Assembly: GCA_025666215.1 (NCBI GenBank) | Contig: CP102593.1 | Span: 2,059,001 to 2,123,000 of the forward strand | Length of the DNA stretch: 64,000 nt | Origin: Xanthomonas campestris pv. phormiicola | Lineage (GTDB): Bacteria; Pseudomonadota; Gammaproteobacteria; Xanthomonadales; Xanthomonadaceae | Direction: 5' to 3' | In this document: positions 9,224-18,070 of the stretch, piece by piece | Numbering within the stretch: position 1 is the stretch's first letter | How the letters are laid out: the number at the start of each line of letters is the position of its first letter | Notes under the pieces: generated by a model | Seen by the model: the letters and a program-made list of their open reading frames with translations, nothing else | Databases searched by the model: none | What the model was told of the DNA's origin: nothing | Position numbers and translations under genes: made by a program

Positions 9224-9646
9224 TCAGCGGCTGTTGGCGATGACGCTGCTGATGACGCCGGTGGCGACGGCGATCAGCACGTACTGGTTGTCGACCCGGC
9301 GCCACTCGTGGCCACGCGGCGGCGCCTTCAGGCCGCGCTTGCGGTAGTCGGGCACGCGGTCGCCGCGATGATCGGAGGCCAGGCGTTCGCCGCGCTTGTA
9401 GTGGCGCGGACCTTCGTGGCGGCCGTTGTCGTGGCGGTCGTCGCCATGATCGTCGCGGCGGCCGTCGTTGCGCGCCTGTTGCGGACCGCGATCGCCGTGC
9501 TGGTCCTTGCGGCCCTTGTCGTCCTGATGGTCCTTGCGCACCTGCTGCGGATCGCGGTCGCGATCGTGGTCGTCCTGGCCGGCGGCGAATGCGCCGCCGG
9601 AGGCCAGCAAGGACAGGGCGAGGACCGAACCGATGATGCGCTTCAT
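9224..9646 (-). CDS. RcnB-family periplasmic protein
   Basis: 140-residue secreted protein. A signal peptide (residues 1-21, ending GGAFA) is followed by a very hydrophilic Asp/His/Arg/Gln-rich middle (about 23-95) and the RcnB-type C-terminus (YRKRGLKAPPRGHEWRRV, then a hydrophobic VLIAVATGVI stretch). E. coli RcnB is a periplasmic modulator of nickel/cobalt export; many relatives, including this one, have no known partner nearby. The ATG at 9646 has AGGAG 6 bp upstream. The His/Asp-rich stretch could bind divalent metal. It lies directly upstream of bufABC on the same strand but has its own terminator. Confidence 0.8.
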   Translation of the reverse strand: MKRIIGSVLALSLLASGGAFAAGQDDHDRDRDPQQVRKDHQDDKGRKDQHGDRGPQQARNDGRRDDHGDDRHDNGRHEGPRHYKRGERLASDHRGDRVPDYRKRGLKAPPRGHEWRRVDNQYVLIAVATGVISSVIANSR

Positions 9647-9806
9647 GGTGTCTCCTGGGTGGTCGGTGGAGAACGGCTCCACGCGTACCGACACGCTAGG
9701 CGCCAGCCGATGAATAGGCGATAAAATTTCCAGGAGATTCAATCATTTGCACGTGTCGATATGTGTCGCCACGTATCGACCGCGTCGAGGCCGCGTGAAT
9801 CCGGAC

Positions 9807-10517
9807 TCAGATGCCCGAGGTGCTGCTGGTTTCGTCGCGCTTGTCGCGCGGCGGCAACGGCTGGTCGCCATGCACCAGGAACCACACGTTCTCGGCGATA
9901 TTGGTGGCGTGGTCGCCGATCCGCTCCAGGTTCTTGGCCATGAACAGCAGATGCGTGCACGGGGTGATGTTGCGCGGATCTTCCATCATGTAGGTCAGCA
10001 GTTCGCGGAACAGGGCGGTGTACTGCGCGTCCAGCAGCGCATCGCCCTGGCGGACCCGCAGCGCGGCGTCGGCGTCGTTGTTCTGGTAGGCGCGCAGCGC
10101 CTCGCGGACCTGCTCGGCGGCGAGCTTGCCGAGCTGGCGCAGGCCCAGCGTCTGTGGCATCGGCGGCGAGGTGTTCAGCGCGATCGAGCGCTTGGCCACG
10201 TTCGCCGCGTAGTCGCCGATGCGCTCGATGTCGGCCGGGATGCGCAGGCCGGCGAGGATCTCGCGCAGGTCGCGCGCCATCGGTCCACGCAGCGCCAGCC
10301 GCATCACGTCGCTGCTGATCGCATGCTCGAGCGCGTCGATCGCCTCGTCGTTGACGACGATGCGCAGCGCGGCGTTGTCGTCGCGGCGCTCGACCACGTC
10401 CAGCGCCGCTTCCAGCTGCGCCACCGCGGTCTCGCCCATGCGCACGATCTCGGCGGCGATGCGGTGCTGTTCTTCGTCGTAGCTCTTCACGATGTGCTCG
10501 TTCGGCGGGGTGTTCAT
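9807..10517 (-). CDS. phoU: Phosphate transport regulator PhoU
   Basis: 236-residue cytoplasmic protein that links the PstSCAB transporter to the PhoR/PhoB system, keeping the Pho regulon off when phosphate is plentiful. It has two three-helix repeats, each with the metal-binding signature: ERIGDYA (98-104) and ERIGDHATN (198-206). Length is normal (235-240). It is the last gene of the minus-strand pst block, 70 bp after pstB. Confidence 0.96.
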   Translation of the reverse strand: MNTPPNEHIVKSYDEEQHRIAAEIVRMGETAVAQLEAALDVVERRDDNAALRIVVNDEAIDALEHAISSDVMRLALRGPMARDLREILAGLRIPADIERIGDYAANVAKRSIALNTSPPMPQTLGLRQLGKLAAEQVREALRAYQNNDADAALRVRQGDALLDAQYTALFRELLTYMMEDPRNITPCTHLLFMAKNLERIGDHATNIAENVWFLVHGDQPLPPRDKRDETSSTSGI

Positions 10518-10587
10518 GTCGTAGGTCCGTTGGATTCGTTAGTGTCGCCGCGGCCATCCTGGCGTCGCGGGGCTGGCGTCGGGCGTC

Positions 10588-11427
10588 TCAGCCGAAGCGG
10601 CCGGTGATGTAGTCTTCGGTCTGCTGCTTGCTGGGCTGCGAGAAGATCATCTCGGTACGATCGTGCTCGATCAGGTCGCCCAGGTACATGAAGGCGGTGT
10701 AGTCGGACACGCGCGCGGCCTGCTGCATGTTGTGGGTGACGATGACGATGGTGTAGTCGTTCTTCAACTCCTCCACCAGCTGCTCGATGCGGCTGGTGGA
10801 AATGGGGTCCAGCGCCGAGGTCGGCTCGTCGAGCAGCAGCACGTCCGGGCGCAGGGCGACGGCGCGGGCGATGCACAGGCGCTGCTGCTGGCCGCCGGAC
10901 AGGCCCAGCGCGCTCTGCCCGAGCTTGTCCTTGACCTCGTCCCACAGCGCGCCCTGGCGCAGCGCCTGCTCGACGCGATCGGTCATGTCCGCCTTGGACA
11001 GCTTCTCGTGGTGGCGGATGCCGTAGGCGACGTTCTCGAAGATGGTCATCGGGAACGGCACCGGCTTCTGGAACACCATGCCGACCTTGCTGCGCAGGCG
11101 GTTCATCGGGTACTTCGGCGACAGGATGTTCTCGCCGTCCAGCAGCACCTCGCCGCGCGCCTCCAGCTTCGGATACAGCGCATAGATGCGGTTGAAGATG
11201 CGCAGCAGGGTCGACTTGCCGCAACCGGACGGGCCGATCAGCGCGGTGACGCGCTTTTCCGGCACCTCGATGTTGATGCCCTTCAGCGCGTGGTACTTGT
11301 CGTAGTAGAAGTCCAGGCCGCGTGCGGCCACCTTGACCGGCGATGGCGCCAGCGCGGTGTGTCCGGCGGGCATGGCGATGCGGTGCATCGGTGCGGTGTT
11401 GTGCTGATCGTTCATGGCCGGTTCCAT
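10588..11427 (-). CDS. pstB: Phosphate ABC transporter ATP-binding protein PstB
   Basis: 279-residue cytoplasmic ATPase energising the PstC/PstA channel. Walker A is GPSGCGKST (65-73), the Q loop is MVFQKP, the signature is LSGGQQQRL (from 176), Walker B is [12 protein letters not shown] and the switch His is in [10 protein letters not shown] at 11427 gives the longest form; ATG four codons in (11415) is equally plausible because neither has a clear Shine-Dalgarno. It begins 7 bp after pstA. Start uncertain, identity certain. Confidence 0.96.
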   Translation of the reverse strand: MEPAMNDQHNTAPMHRIAMPAGHTALAPSPVKVAARGLDFYYDKYHALKGINIEVPEKRVTALIGPSGCGKSTLLRIFNRIYALYPKLEARGEVLLDGENILSPKYPMNRLRSKVGMVFQKPVPFPMTIFENVAYGIRHHEKLSKADMTDRVEQALRQGALWDEVKDKLGQSALGLSGGQQQRLCIARAVALRPDVLLLDEPTSALDPISTSRIEQLVEELKNDYTIVIVTHNMQQAARVSDYTAFMYLGDLIEHDRTEMIFSQPSKQQTEDYITGRFG

Positions 11428-11434
11428 AGGGAAA

Positions 11435-12301
11435 TCAATCGTTGGACGTCTTGTAGCGGCGCAGCAGGCCGCGCGCGCCGAGGCTGACCAGCAGCACGAA
11501 CACGGTGAGCACCAGCGCGCCGGACCAGGCCAGCTGCTGCCAGCTCGGGTAGGGGCTGCCGGCGAAGGAGTTCATCACCACCGGCACACTCGCCATCGGC
11601 TGCATGACGTTGTTGTTCCAGTACTGGTTGCCGAATGCGGTGAACAGCAACGGCGCGGTCTCGCCGCTGATGCGCGCCAGCGCCAGCAGCACGCCGGTGA
11701 CGATGCCGGCCGAGGCGCTGCGGTACAGCACCTGCACCGTCACCTTCCACTGCGGGATGCCCAGCGACAGCGCCGCTTCGCGCATCTGCGAGGGCACCAG
11801 GCGCAGCATCTCGTCGGTGGTGCGCACCACCACCGGCAGCACGATGAAGGCCAGCGACAGCGCGCCGGCCATCGCCGAGAAGCGTCCGCCGGTCTGCATC
11901 ACGTACAGCGTGTAGACGAACAGGCCGAGCACGATCGACGGCGCCGACAGCAGGATGTCGTTGACGAAACGCACCACCTGGCCGGTCTTGCGCGCATTGC
12001 CGTATTCGGCCAGCCAGGTGCCGGCGGCCACGCCCAGCGGGGTGCCGATCAGCAGTGCCAGGCCGCACATCACCGCGCTGCCGAAGAACGCATTGGCCAG
12101 GCCGCCTTCTTCGCCCGGCGGCGGGGTCATGCGGGTGAACAGGTGGATATCGATGCCGGCGATGCCCTTGGACAGCAGGGTCCACAGGATCCAGCCCAGG
12201 AACGCCAGCCCGAACAGCGCGGTGAGGCAGGACAGCAGCAGCGCGAACACGTTGACCACGCGGCGGCGGTTGTACAGGCGGTCGGCGATGTCGGCGGCCA
12301 T
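11435..12301 (-). CDS. pstA: Phosphate ABC transporter permease PstA
   Basis: 288-residue inner-membrane permease with about six helices, forming the phosphate channel with PstC. The EAA-type loop is seen near [14 protein letters not shown], and [14 protein letters not shown] is typical of PstA. The ATG shares its A with the TGA stop of pstC (TGATG), so the pair is translationally coupled. Confidence 0.95.
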   Translation of the reverse strand: MAADIADRLYNRRRVVNVFALLLSCLTALFGLAFLGWILWTLLSKGIAGIDIHLFTRMTPPPGEEGGLANAFFGSAVMCGLALLIGTPLGVAAGTWLAEYGNARKTGQVVRFVNDILLSAPSIVLGLFVYTLYVMQTGGRFSAMAGALSLAFIVLPVVVRTTDEMLRLVPSQMREAALSLGIPQWKVTVQVLYRSASAGIVTGVLLALARISGETAPLLFTAFGNQYWNNNVMQPMASVPVVMNSFAGSPYPSWQQLAWSGALVLTVFVLLVSLGARGLLRRYKTSND

Positions 12302-13275
12302 CAGTTGCCCTCCCGGCGCGACAGTTGCTGCAGCATCAGGCGGGCGATCGCCAGCACCACGAAGGTGACGATGAACAGCACGAAGCCCAGCAGCAGCAGC
12401 GCCGAGCGGTAGGTTTCCGTGGCCTCGCCGAAGTCGTTGGCGATCAGCGCGGCGATGGTGGTGCCCGGTTCCAGCAGCGACGGCGACAGCCGCACCGTGT
12501 TGCCGACCACGAACGCCACCGCCATGGTCTCGCCGAGCGCGCGGCCCAGGCCCAGGAAGATGCCGCCGATCACCGCCGAGCGGGTGTAGGGCAGCACGAT
12601 GTCCCAGCTCACTTCCCATTTGGTCGAGCCCAGCGCGTAGGCCGATTCCTTCAGCCGCGTCGGCACGGTCAGGAACACCTCGCGCATCACCGAGGAGATG
12701 AACGGGATCACCATGATCGCCAGCACGAAGCCGGCGGTGAGCAGGCCGATGCCCAGCGGCGGGCCCTGGAACATCGGCCCGATCACCGGCAGCGTGCCGA
12801 TGTGGTCGTTGAGCCACGGCGTGCCGTATTCGGTCATCACCGGCACCAGCACGAACAGGCCCCACATGCCGTAGATGATCGACGGGATGCCGGCCAGCAG
12901 CTCGATCGCGGTGCCGATCGGGCCGCGCAGCCAGCGCGGCGACACTTCGGTCAGGAAGAACGCGATGCCGTAGCTCACCGGGACCGCGATCAGCATCGCG
13001 ATCAATGCGGTGACCAGGGTGCCGTAGATCGGCGCCAGCGCGCCGTACTTGTTCTCGACCGGATTCCATTCGCTGGAGTAGAAGAAGCTCAGGCCCTGCA
13101 TCTGCAGGGCATGGCGGCCGCCCCACAGCATCGACAGCGCCGCGCTGGCCAGGGCGATGAGGACGAACACGACGGTAGCGGTGAGCGTCCAGCGGAACAG
13201 ACGGTCGGCACGGGCGTCGCGCAGGTCGCGTCCGCTGGGCGCCGATATCGCTTCGGGAATGACAGTGGCGTTCAT
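12301..13275 (-). CDS. pstC: Phosphate ABC transporter permease PstC
   Basis: 324-residue inner-membrane permease of the high-affinity phosphate transporter. A hydrophilic N-terminus (residues 1-25) precedes about six helices; the EAA loop is KESAYALGSTKWEV, and GRALGETMAVAFVVGNT is the typical PstC signature. The ATG at 13275 was chosen because the frame upstream to 13479 has no family similarity and only Arg/Ala-rich translation. It overlaps pstA by one base. Confidence 0.95.
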   Translation of the reverse strand: MNATVIPEAISAPSGRDLRDARADRLFRWTLTATVVFVLIALASAALSMLWGGRHALQMQGLSFFYSSEWNPVENKYGALAPIYGTLVTALIAMLIAVPVSYGIAFFLTEVSPRWLRGPIGTAIELLAGIPSIIYGMWGLFVLVPVMTEYGTPWLNDHIGTLPVIGPMFQGPPLGIGLLTAGFVLAIMVIPFISSVMREVFLTVPTRLKESAYALGSTKWEVSWDIVLPYTRSAVIGGIFLGLGRALGETMAVAFVVGNTVRLSPSLLEPGTTIAALIANDFGEATETYRSALLLLGFVLFIVTFVVLAIARLMLQQLSRREGN

Positions 13276-13515
13276 GGGCTCGGTGTGTGCCGGAGCGCGC
13301 GGTGGCGCGATCCGGTCGTTGCCGCGGCGGCGATGGCCGCGCGCGGTGGGTGGCTGCGTCGCTCCCGCGCAGGCGGGAACCCGAAAGTCCGGAATACGTG
13401 GTACCGATGCGGCGACCGGCGCTGCCTGCCGCAGCGCCGAGCGCGATGCACATGCGCGGCGCGTCCCGCCGCCGCGCACATGCTTCCGCCGGCGAGGGCG
13501 GAAGCGGGGTAGCGC
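13276..13515. other. pstS-pstC intergenic region with a small palindrome
   Basis: 240 bp between pstS and pstC. It contains a short GC hairpin of the common form CCCGC-GCAG-GCGGG near 13364-13378, followed by AACCCGAAAG, similar to dispersed extragenic palindromes. Such a hairpin could dampen readthrough, so that the binding protein is made in excess over the permease, as is usual in pst operons; this is inference. Confidence 0.4.
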
Positions 13516-14616
13516 TTACTTGAACTCTTTGGCCCAGTAGGCTTCGATCTGCTGCACCAGCTCCGGCGGCAGCGGCACGTAGTGCAGTTCGTTGGCCTGC
13601 GGCTGGCCCTTCTCGAACGCCCACTTGAAGAACGCCAGGGTCGCCTTGCTGCGCGCGGCATCCTTGGGCTGCTTGTGCATCAGCATGAAGTTGGTGGCGG
13701 TGATCGGCCACGCCTGCGCGCCGGCGGCGTTGGTGATGACCAGGTTGAAGTCCTTGGCGTTGGCCCAGTCGGCCGACGCGGCGGCCGCGGCGAAGCTGTC
13801 GGCGTTGGGCTGCACCCAGTTGCCGGCGGCGTTCTGCAGCGAGGCGTACGGCATCTTGTTCTGCAGCGCGTAGGCCAGCTCGACGTAGCCGATCGAGCCC
13901 TTGATCTGCTGCACGTACGAGGCCACGCCTTCGTTGCCCTTGCCGCCGACGCCGCCCGGCCACTGCACCGAGGTGCCTTCGCCGACCTTGCTCTTCCAGT
14001 CCGGGCTGACCTTGGACAGGTAGTTGGTGAAGTTGAAGCTGGTGCCCGAACCGTCGGAGCGGTGCACCAGGTTGATCTTGGTGCTGGGCAGGGTGGTGCC
14101 GGGGTTCAGCGCGACGATCGCCGGATCGTTCCAGGCGGTGACCTTGCCGAGGAAGATGTCCGCCAGCACGCTGCCGGTCAGCTTCAGCTTGCCCGCTTCC
14201 ATGCCGTCCAGGTTGATCACCGGCACGACCCCCCCGATCGCCGAGGGGAACTGGCCGAGGCCGGCGGCGGCCAGCTCGGCGCTGTCCAGCGGCTTGTCGG
14301 AAGAACCGAAGTCGACGGTGCCGGCCTTGATCTGGGCGATGCCGCCGCCGGAGCCGATCGACTGGTAGTTGATCTTGTTGCCGGTGGCGGTGTGGTAGTC
14401 GGCCGACCACTTGGACACCAGCGGATAGATGAAGGATGCGCCGGCGCCGGAGATTTCCGCGGCGGTCTTGGCGCCGTCGGCCGCAGCGGCTGCGGGCGCA
14501 CCACCTGCCGCATCGGCGGCACCCTGCGGCTTGTCGCCATTGCCCGGCTGGCAGGCAGTGATGGCGAAGGCCAGGGCCAGGGACAGAACGGCAAAGCGTG
14601 CCGGCTGCAATTTCAT
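13516..14616 (-). CDS. pstS: Phosphate-binding lipoprotein PstS (copy 1)
   Basis: 366-residue periplasmic phosphate receptor delivering phosphate to PstC/PstA. Unlike its neighbour it is a predicted lipoprotein: the lipobox ends AITAC with Cys22, followed by a low-complexity Gly/Ala/Asp linker to about residue 52. Binding motifs are GAGASFIYP, GSGGGIAQI and RSDGSGTSFNFTNYL. A 144-bp stretch is nearly identical at DNA level to the second pstS (see findings). A possible Pho box lies 42-70 bp upstream. It heads pstC-pstA-pstB-phoU. Confidence 0.95.
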   Translation of the reverse strand: MKLQPARFAVLSLALAFAITACQPGNGDKPQGAADAAGGAPAAAAADGAKTAAEISGAGASFIYPLVSKWSADYHTATGNKINYQSIGSGGGIAQIKAGTVDFGSSDKPLDSAELAAAGLGQFPSAIGGVVPVINLDGMEAGKLKLTGSVLADIFLGKVTAWNDPAIVALNPGTTLPSTKINLVHRSDGSGTSFNFTNYLSKVSPDWKSKVGEGTSVQWPGGVGGKGNEGVASYVQQIKGSIGYVELAYALQNKMPYASLQNAAGNWVQPNADSFAAAAASADWANAKDFNLVITNAAGAQAWPITATNFMLMHKQPKDAARSKATLAFFKWAFEKGQPQANELHYVPLPPELVQQIEAYWAKEFK

Positions 14617-14657
14617 GGGGTCACTCCGTAGCGAAGGTAGCCGGGGTCCGGCGGATG

Positions 14658-14686
14658 TATGCTATGAAATGATATTTTTGTTACAG
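14658..14686 (-). promoter_or_regulatory. Possible Pho box upstream of pstS copy 1
   Basis: On the minus strand, 7-bp half-sites occur at 11-bp spacing: CTGTAAC, ATATCAT and TAGCATA. They resemble the PhoB consensus CTGTCAT-N4-CTGTCAY with several mismatches. Its position 42-70 bp before the start codon suits activation. Weaker than the site before the second pstS. Confidence 0.4.
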
Positions 14687-14865
14687 GCGCGTGACTTGCG
14701 CTGTGGTTATCAAATAGTCAAGCGGATCAGCCACTTGTGCCCGCCGTGCGGCGGTGTCGGGCGCGGCGGGGTGGCTGCTGCGGATCGATCTGCGCCGGTT
14801 CCGGGATCGCGCCGGCTCGCGCCGGCAGGTCGCTCGCGGCACGCGACCCGCGCAGGGGAGCGGAC

Positions 14866-14896
14866 AAAAAAAGACGCGGACCCTGGGGTCCGCGTC
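14866..14896 (-). terminator. Strong rho-independent terminator after the second pstS
   Basis: On the minus strand an 11-bp perfect stem (GACGCGGACCC with its complement, loop of two bases) is followed by seven T residues. It lies 57 bp downstream of the stop of the second pstS gene, so that gene is a separate transcript from pstS copy 1 and pstCAB. Confidence 0.9.
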
Positions 14897-14952
14897 GCAT
14901 TGCGCCATGGTCGTCGGGCGCTGTCATGCCCGGCGACCCGGATGGCGCAGGC

Positions 14953-15966
14953 TTACTTCATGTTCTGCGCCCAGTAGGCTTCGATCTGCTTGACCAGCGG
15001 CTCCGGCAGCGGGACGTAGTCCAGCGACTTGGCCTGCGCCTGGCCCTGCTCGAACGACCACTTGAAGAAGTCCAGGGCCGCCTTCGACGAGGCCGGCTTC
15101 TTGGCCTTCTTGTACATGATCGCCCAGGTGGTGGCGGTGATCGGCCACGCGTCCTGGCCCGGGGCGTTGGTCATGATCAGGTTGAAGTCCTTGGCCGACT
15201 TCCAGTCCGCGGTGGCGGCGGCGGCCGAGAAGGCCTTGTCGTCCGGCATCACGAAGCGCCCGGCGGCGTTCTTCATGCCGGCGTAGCTGAGCTTGTTCTG
15301 CAGGGCGTAGGCGTATTCGACATAGCCGATGCCGCCGCGGATCTGCTTGACGTACGCCGCCACGCCTTCGTTGCCCTTGCCGCCGATGCCGGCCGGCCAC
15401 TGCACCGCGGTGCCTTCGCCGACCTTGCTCTTCCACTCCGGGCTGACCTTGGACAGGTAGTTGGTGAAGTTGAAGCTGGTACCCGAACCGTCGGAGCGGT
15501 GCACGATGGTGATCTTCAGGTCCGGCAGGGTCAGGCCCGGGTTGAGGCCGGCGATCGCCGCGTCGTTCCACTTGGTGATCTTGCCCAGGAAGATGTTGGC
15601 CAGCACCGGGCCGTCCAGCTTCATCGCGCCCGGCGCCACGCCCGGCACGTTGAACACCGGCACGATGCCGCCGATCACGACCGGGAACTGGCCCAGGCCG
15701 AACTTGTCCAGTTCCGGGCCGGTCAGCGGCTTGTCGGAGGCGCCGAAATCGACCGTGGCCGCCTGGATCTGTGCGATGCCGCCGCCGGAGCCGATGGACT
15801 GGTAGTTGACGTGGTTGCCGCTCTTTTCGGCATAGGCTGCCGACCACTTCGACAGCACCGGATAGACAAAGCTGGAGCCGGCACCGGTGACATCGGTGGC
15901 TTGCGCCGCCAGCGAGAAAGACGCGACCGCGGCAGCAGCCAGCAGTCGGAGCTTGAGGGAACGCAT
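14953..15966 (-). CDS. pstS: Phosphate-binding protein PstS (copy 2, soluble)
   Basis: 337-residue periplasmic phosphate-binding protein. A cleavable signal peptide (about residues 1-24, ending LAAQA) without a lipobox is followed by GAGSSFVYP, GSGGGIAQI and RSDGSGTSFNFTNYL. It is closely related to copy 1 but lacks that protein's Ala/Gly linker. The ATG at 15966 has AGGAG 10 bp upstream; the longer frame to 16059 adds unrelated sequence. It has its own Pho box and its own terminator, so it is probably a stand-alone PhoB-controlled gene expressed divergently from the phosphate porin. Confidence 0.94.
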   Translation of the reverse strand: MRSLKLRLLAAAAVASFSLAAQATDVTGAGSSFVYPVLSKWSAAYAEKSGNHVNYQSIGSGGGIAQIQAATVDFGASDKPLTGPELDKFGLGQFPVVIGGIVPVFNVPGVAPGAMKLDGPVLANIFLGKITKWNDAAIAGLNPGLTLPDLKITIVHRSDGSGTSFNFTNYLSKVSPEWKSKVGEGTAVQWPAGIGGKGNEGVAAYVKQIRGGIGYVEYAYALQNKLSYAGMKNAAGRFVMPDDKAFSAAAATADWKSAKDFNLIMTNAPGQDAWPITATTWAIMYKKAKKPASSKAALDFFKWSFEQGQAQAKSLDYVPLPEPLVKQIEAYWAQNMK

Positions 15967-16057
15967 CGGAAGAACTCCTAGAGGGGTGGTATGCCGGCAC
16001 CCCGGCCGGCAACGGCGCCATTGCAAGACTTTTTCATGAACGTCTGAAGAAAATTGC

Positions 16058-16075
16058 ATGTCAGTCCAGTGACAG
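16058..16075 (-). promoter_or_regulatory. Pho box upstream of the second pstS
   Basis: Minus strand reads CTGTCAC-TGGA-CTGACAT, two 7-bp half-sites at the 11-bp PhoB spacing, matching CTGTCAT-N4-CTGTCAY closely. It lies about 92 bp before the start codon. This is the best PhoB site in the window. Confidence 0.62.
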
Positions 16076-16123
16076 TGCGCCAGGGCTCGGTTGCAGCAAT
16101 TTCGCCACGGGGGCGACTCAAAA

Positions 16124-16163
16124 TTGTCATGTATTTGACGGAATCTTCACAAATGGTCATGGC
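16124..16163 (+). promoter_or_regulatory. Possible Pho box upstream of the phosphate porin
   Basis: Plus-strand half-sites at strict 11-bp spacing: TTGTCAT (16124), TTGACGG (16135), TTCACAA (16146) and TCATGGC (16157). The first matches the PhoB half-site well and the others only in part. It lies 60-100 bp before the porin start. Confidence 0.4.
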
Positions 16164-16222
16164 CGTCGCTTTCCAGACCGTGCGGATCACCCCCTGCCCA
16201 CCACCCACTTGGAGATAGTTAA

Positions 16223-17464
16223 ATGCGTTCCCATCTGCTCGCCTCGGCGATCATTGCCAGCCTCGGCCTCGTGTCGGCGCCGCAGGCTTTCGCCGCCGCG
16301 AAGACCAACCCTCCGGCGGTGTCCGCCGCCCAGCTTCAGCAGTTGCAAGCGCAGATCGAAGCACTGCAGACCCAGGTCCAGCAGTTGCAGGCGCAGTCGC
16401 AGTCGTTGCAGGCCCAGTCCGATGCGCAGTCCGAAGTGAACGTGGTGCAGGCCCAGGCCAGCGAGGCCGCGCAGGCCAGCACCGCCAAGGTCGACAAGCT
16501 CGCCAAGCTGGTCAACGACAACAAGATCGGCGGTCGCATGTTCTTCGACCTGACCAATATCGACAAGACCAGCGGCGGCAACAAGACCGCCGCCAGCGGC
16601 ACCGGGATGGACGTCAAGCGCTTCTACCTGACCGTCGACCATTCCTTCAACGAGATCTGGTCGGCCAACCTGACCACCGACTTCCAGTACAGCTCGGCGA
16701 TTTCCAGCACCGAACTGTTCGTCAAGAAGGCTTATGTGCAGGGCAAGTTCGACGACGCGTTCGCGCTGCGCATCGGTGCCGCCGACATGCCGTGGGTGCC
16801 GTTCGTCGAGAAGTACTACGGCTACCGCTATGTCGAGAACACCTTGACCGACCGCCTGAAGTACGCCAATTCCTCCGACTGGGGCCTGCATGCGTTCGGC
16901 GACCTCGGCTCGCAGGTCAACTATGCGGTGTCGGCGGTCAACGGCGCCGGCTACAAGAACCCGACGCGCGGCAAGGGCATGGACGTGGAAGGCCGCGTCG
17001 CCTACATGCCGATGCAGAACCTGGCCATCGCGGTGGGCGCCTACTCGGGCAAGCTGGGCAAGGAAACCGATATCCTCGATGCCGAGCACAGCTACACCCG
17101 CGCCGATGCGATGGTGGCCTATGCGGATTCGAACTTCCGCCTGGGCGGCGAATACTTCCAGGCCAAGAACCTCAACAACGTGCTGACCGTGGCCACCGAC
17201 AAGAGCAGCGGTTGGTCGGTGTGGGGCAGCGTCGCGCTCAGCGACAACGGCATCAATGCCTTCGCGCGTTACGACAAGACCGACCTGAGCAAGACCCTCG
17301 ATCCGACCCTGGCCGACAAGTACTGGAACCTGGGCGTGGAGTTCCCGGTGTTGAAGAACCTGAAGCTGGCCACGGTGTACAAGTACACCCACCAGGACAA
17401 CACCAGCAAGAAGACCGACGTGGAAACCAAGGAATTCGGCGTCTGGGGCGACCTGTCGTTCTGA
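16223..17464 (+). CDS. oprP: OprP/OprO-type phosphate-selective porin
   Basis: 413-residue outer-membrane protein, predicted to carry phosphate or polyphosphate across the outer membrane for the PstS/PstCAB system. A signal peptide (residues 1-24, ending QAFA) is followed by a Gln-rich coiled-coil segment (about 36-90: repeated LQAQ units), which should make a periplasmic trimer stalk, then a beta-barrel ending in the typical C-terminal Phe (WGDLSF). The barrel has the OprO/OprP pattern with MDVKRFYLTVDH and Lys-rich loops. GGAG lies 10 bp before ATG. It is divergent from the second pstS and followed by its own terminator. Confidence 0.88.
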   Translation: MRSHLLASAIIASLGLVSAPQAFAAAKTNPPAVSAAQLQQLQAQIEALQTQVQQLQAQSQSLQAQSDAQSEVNVVQAQASEAAQASTAKVDKLAKLVNDNKIGGRMFFDLTNIDKTSGGNKTAASGTGMDVKRFYLTVDHSFNEIWSANLTTDFQYSSAISSTELFVKKAYVQGKFDDAFALRIGAADMPWVPFVEKYYGYRYVENTLTDRLKYANSSDWGLHAFGDLGSQVNYAVSAVNGAGYKNPTRGKGMDVEGRVAYMPMQNLAIAVGAYSGKLGKETDILDAEHSYTRADAMVAYADSNFRLGGEYFQAKNLNNVLTVATDKSSGWSVWGSVALSDNGINAFARYDKTDLSKTLDPTLADKYWNLGVEFPVLKNLKLATVYKYTHQDNTSKKTDVETKEFGVWGDLSF

Positions 17465-17490
17465 TTCGCAGCGTCACCCAGCTTGTACCG

Positions 17491-17522
17491 GAAGGCGACG
17501 CACATGCGTCGCCTTCTTTGTT
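17491..17522 (+). terminator. Rho-independent terminator after the porin gene
   Basis: A 12-bp stem (GAAGGCGACGCA, 17491-17502, paired with 17505-17516) around a 2-nt loop, followed by TTTGTTT. It lies 26 bp after the porin stop codon. Confidence 0.85.
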
Positions 17523-17661
17523 TGCGGCGTCGCCGCTGCGTTGTCCGCGGCGTGATGCGTCCGCGGAGCGCTTCACGGTTCGAGCGGACAGCTGTGGACG
17601 ATACGGCGAATTGTGCGGCGCAGCACTTGCCATCGCCGGTACGGGTTTCTACTGTCGGGGC

Positions 17662-17970
17662 ATGCTTGCGCGCCTGCCCATGCTGTTGTTGTTCGCGGTG
17701 GTGCTGCTGTCTTCGATCGGCGTGGTGTCGATCGTGCCGACAGCGGCACACCCAGCGCCGTGCGCAGGCGCCTGCGGCCCTGCGGCAGCGGACCCGTCGC
17801 CGGCAGCGATGCCGCTGGCCGCCGATCTTGATTCGGCCGAAGAACGGGCTGTCGCGCCGCTGTCCGCGCAGCGGGCGATGGCCACCGCCGCCTGCCCGCT
17901 GCACGCGGAGCCGGCGCTCGCCTGCCGATGCTATCGGCGACCCGCACTGCGTCCTCCAGCCGCCGCCTGA
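17662..17970 (+). CDS. Small Cys-containing secreted or anchored hypothetical protein
   Basis: 102-residue open frame of unknown function. It begins with a hydrophobic helix (about residues 5-25, FAVVLLSSIGVVSIV), followed by a Cys/Ala/Pro-rich tail with CAGACG, ACPL and ACRC clusters. The N-terminal helix and the six Cys suggest an exported, possibly metal- or disulfide-containing protein. No clear Shine-Dalgarno precedes the ATG, and the composition could be chance, so its reality is uncertain. It precedes the carbonic anhydrase on the same strand by 100 bp. Confidence 0.4.
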   Translation: MLARLPMLLLFAVVLLSSIGVVSIVPTAAHPAPCAGACGPAAADPSPAAMPLAADLDSAEERAVAPLSAQRAMATAACPLHAEPALACRCYRRPALRPPAAA

Positions 17971-18070
17971 GTCCCGCATCGCCTGGTGGCGATGCCCGCA
18001 ACTTGCGTCCATCTGGCGTTGCACCGACTGCGGTGCGGCGTTCTCTCCCCTGTGCCTGGAGATATCCCCC

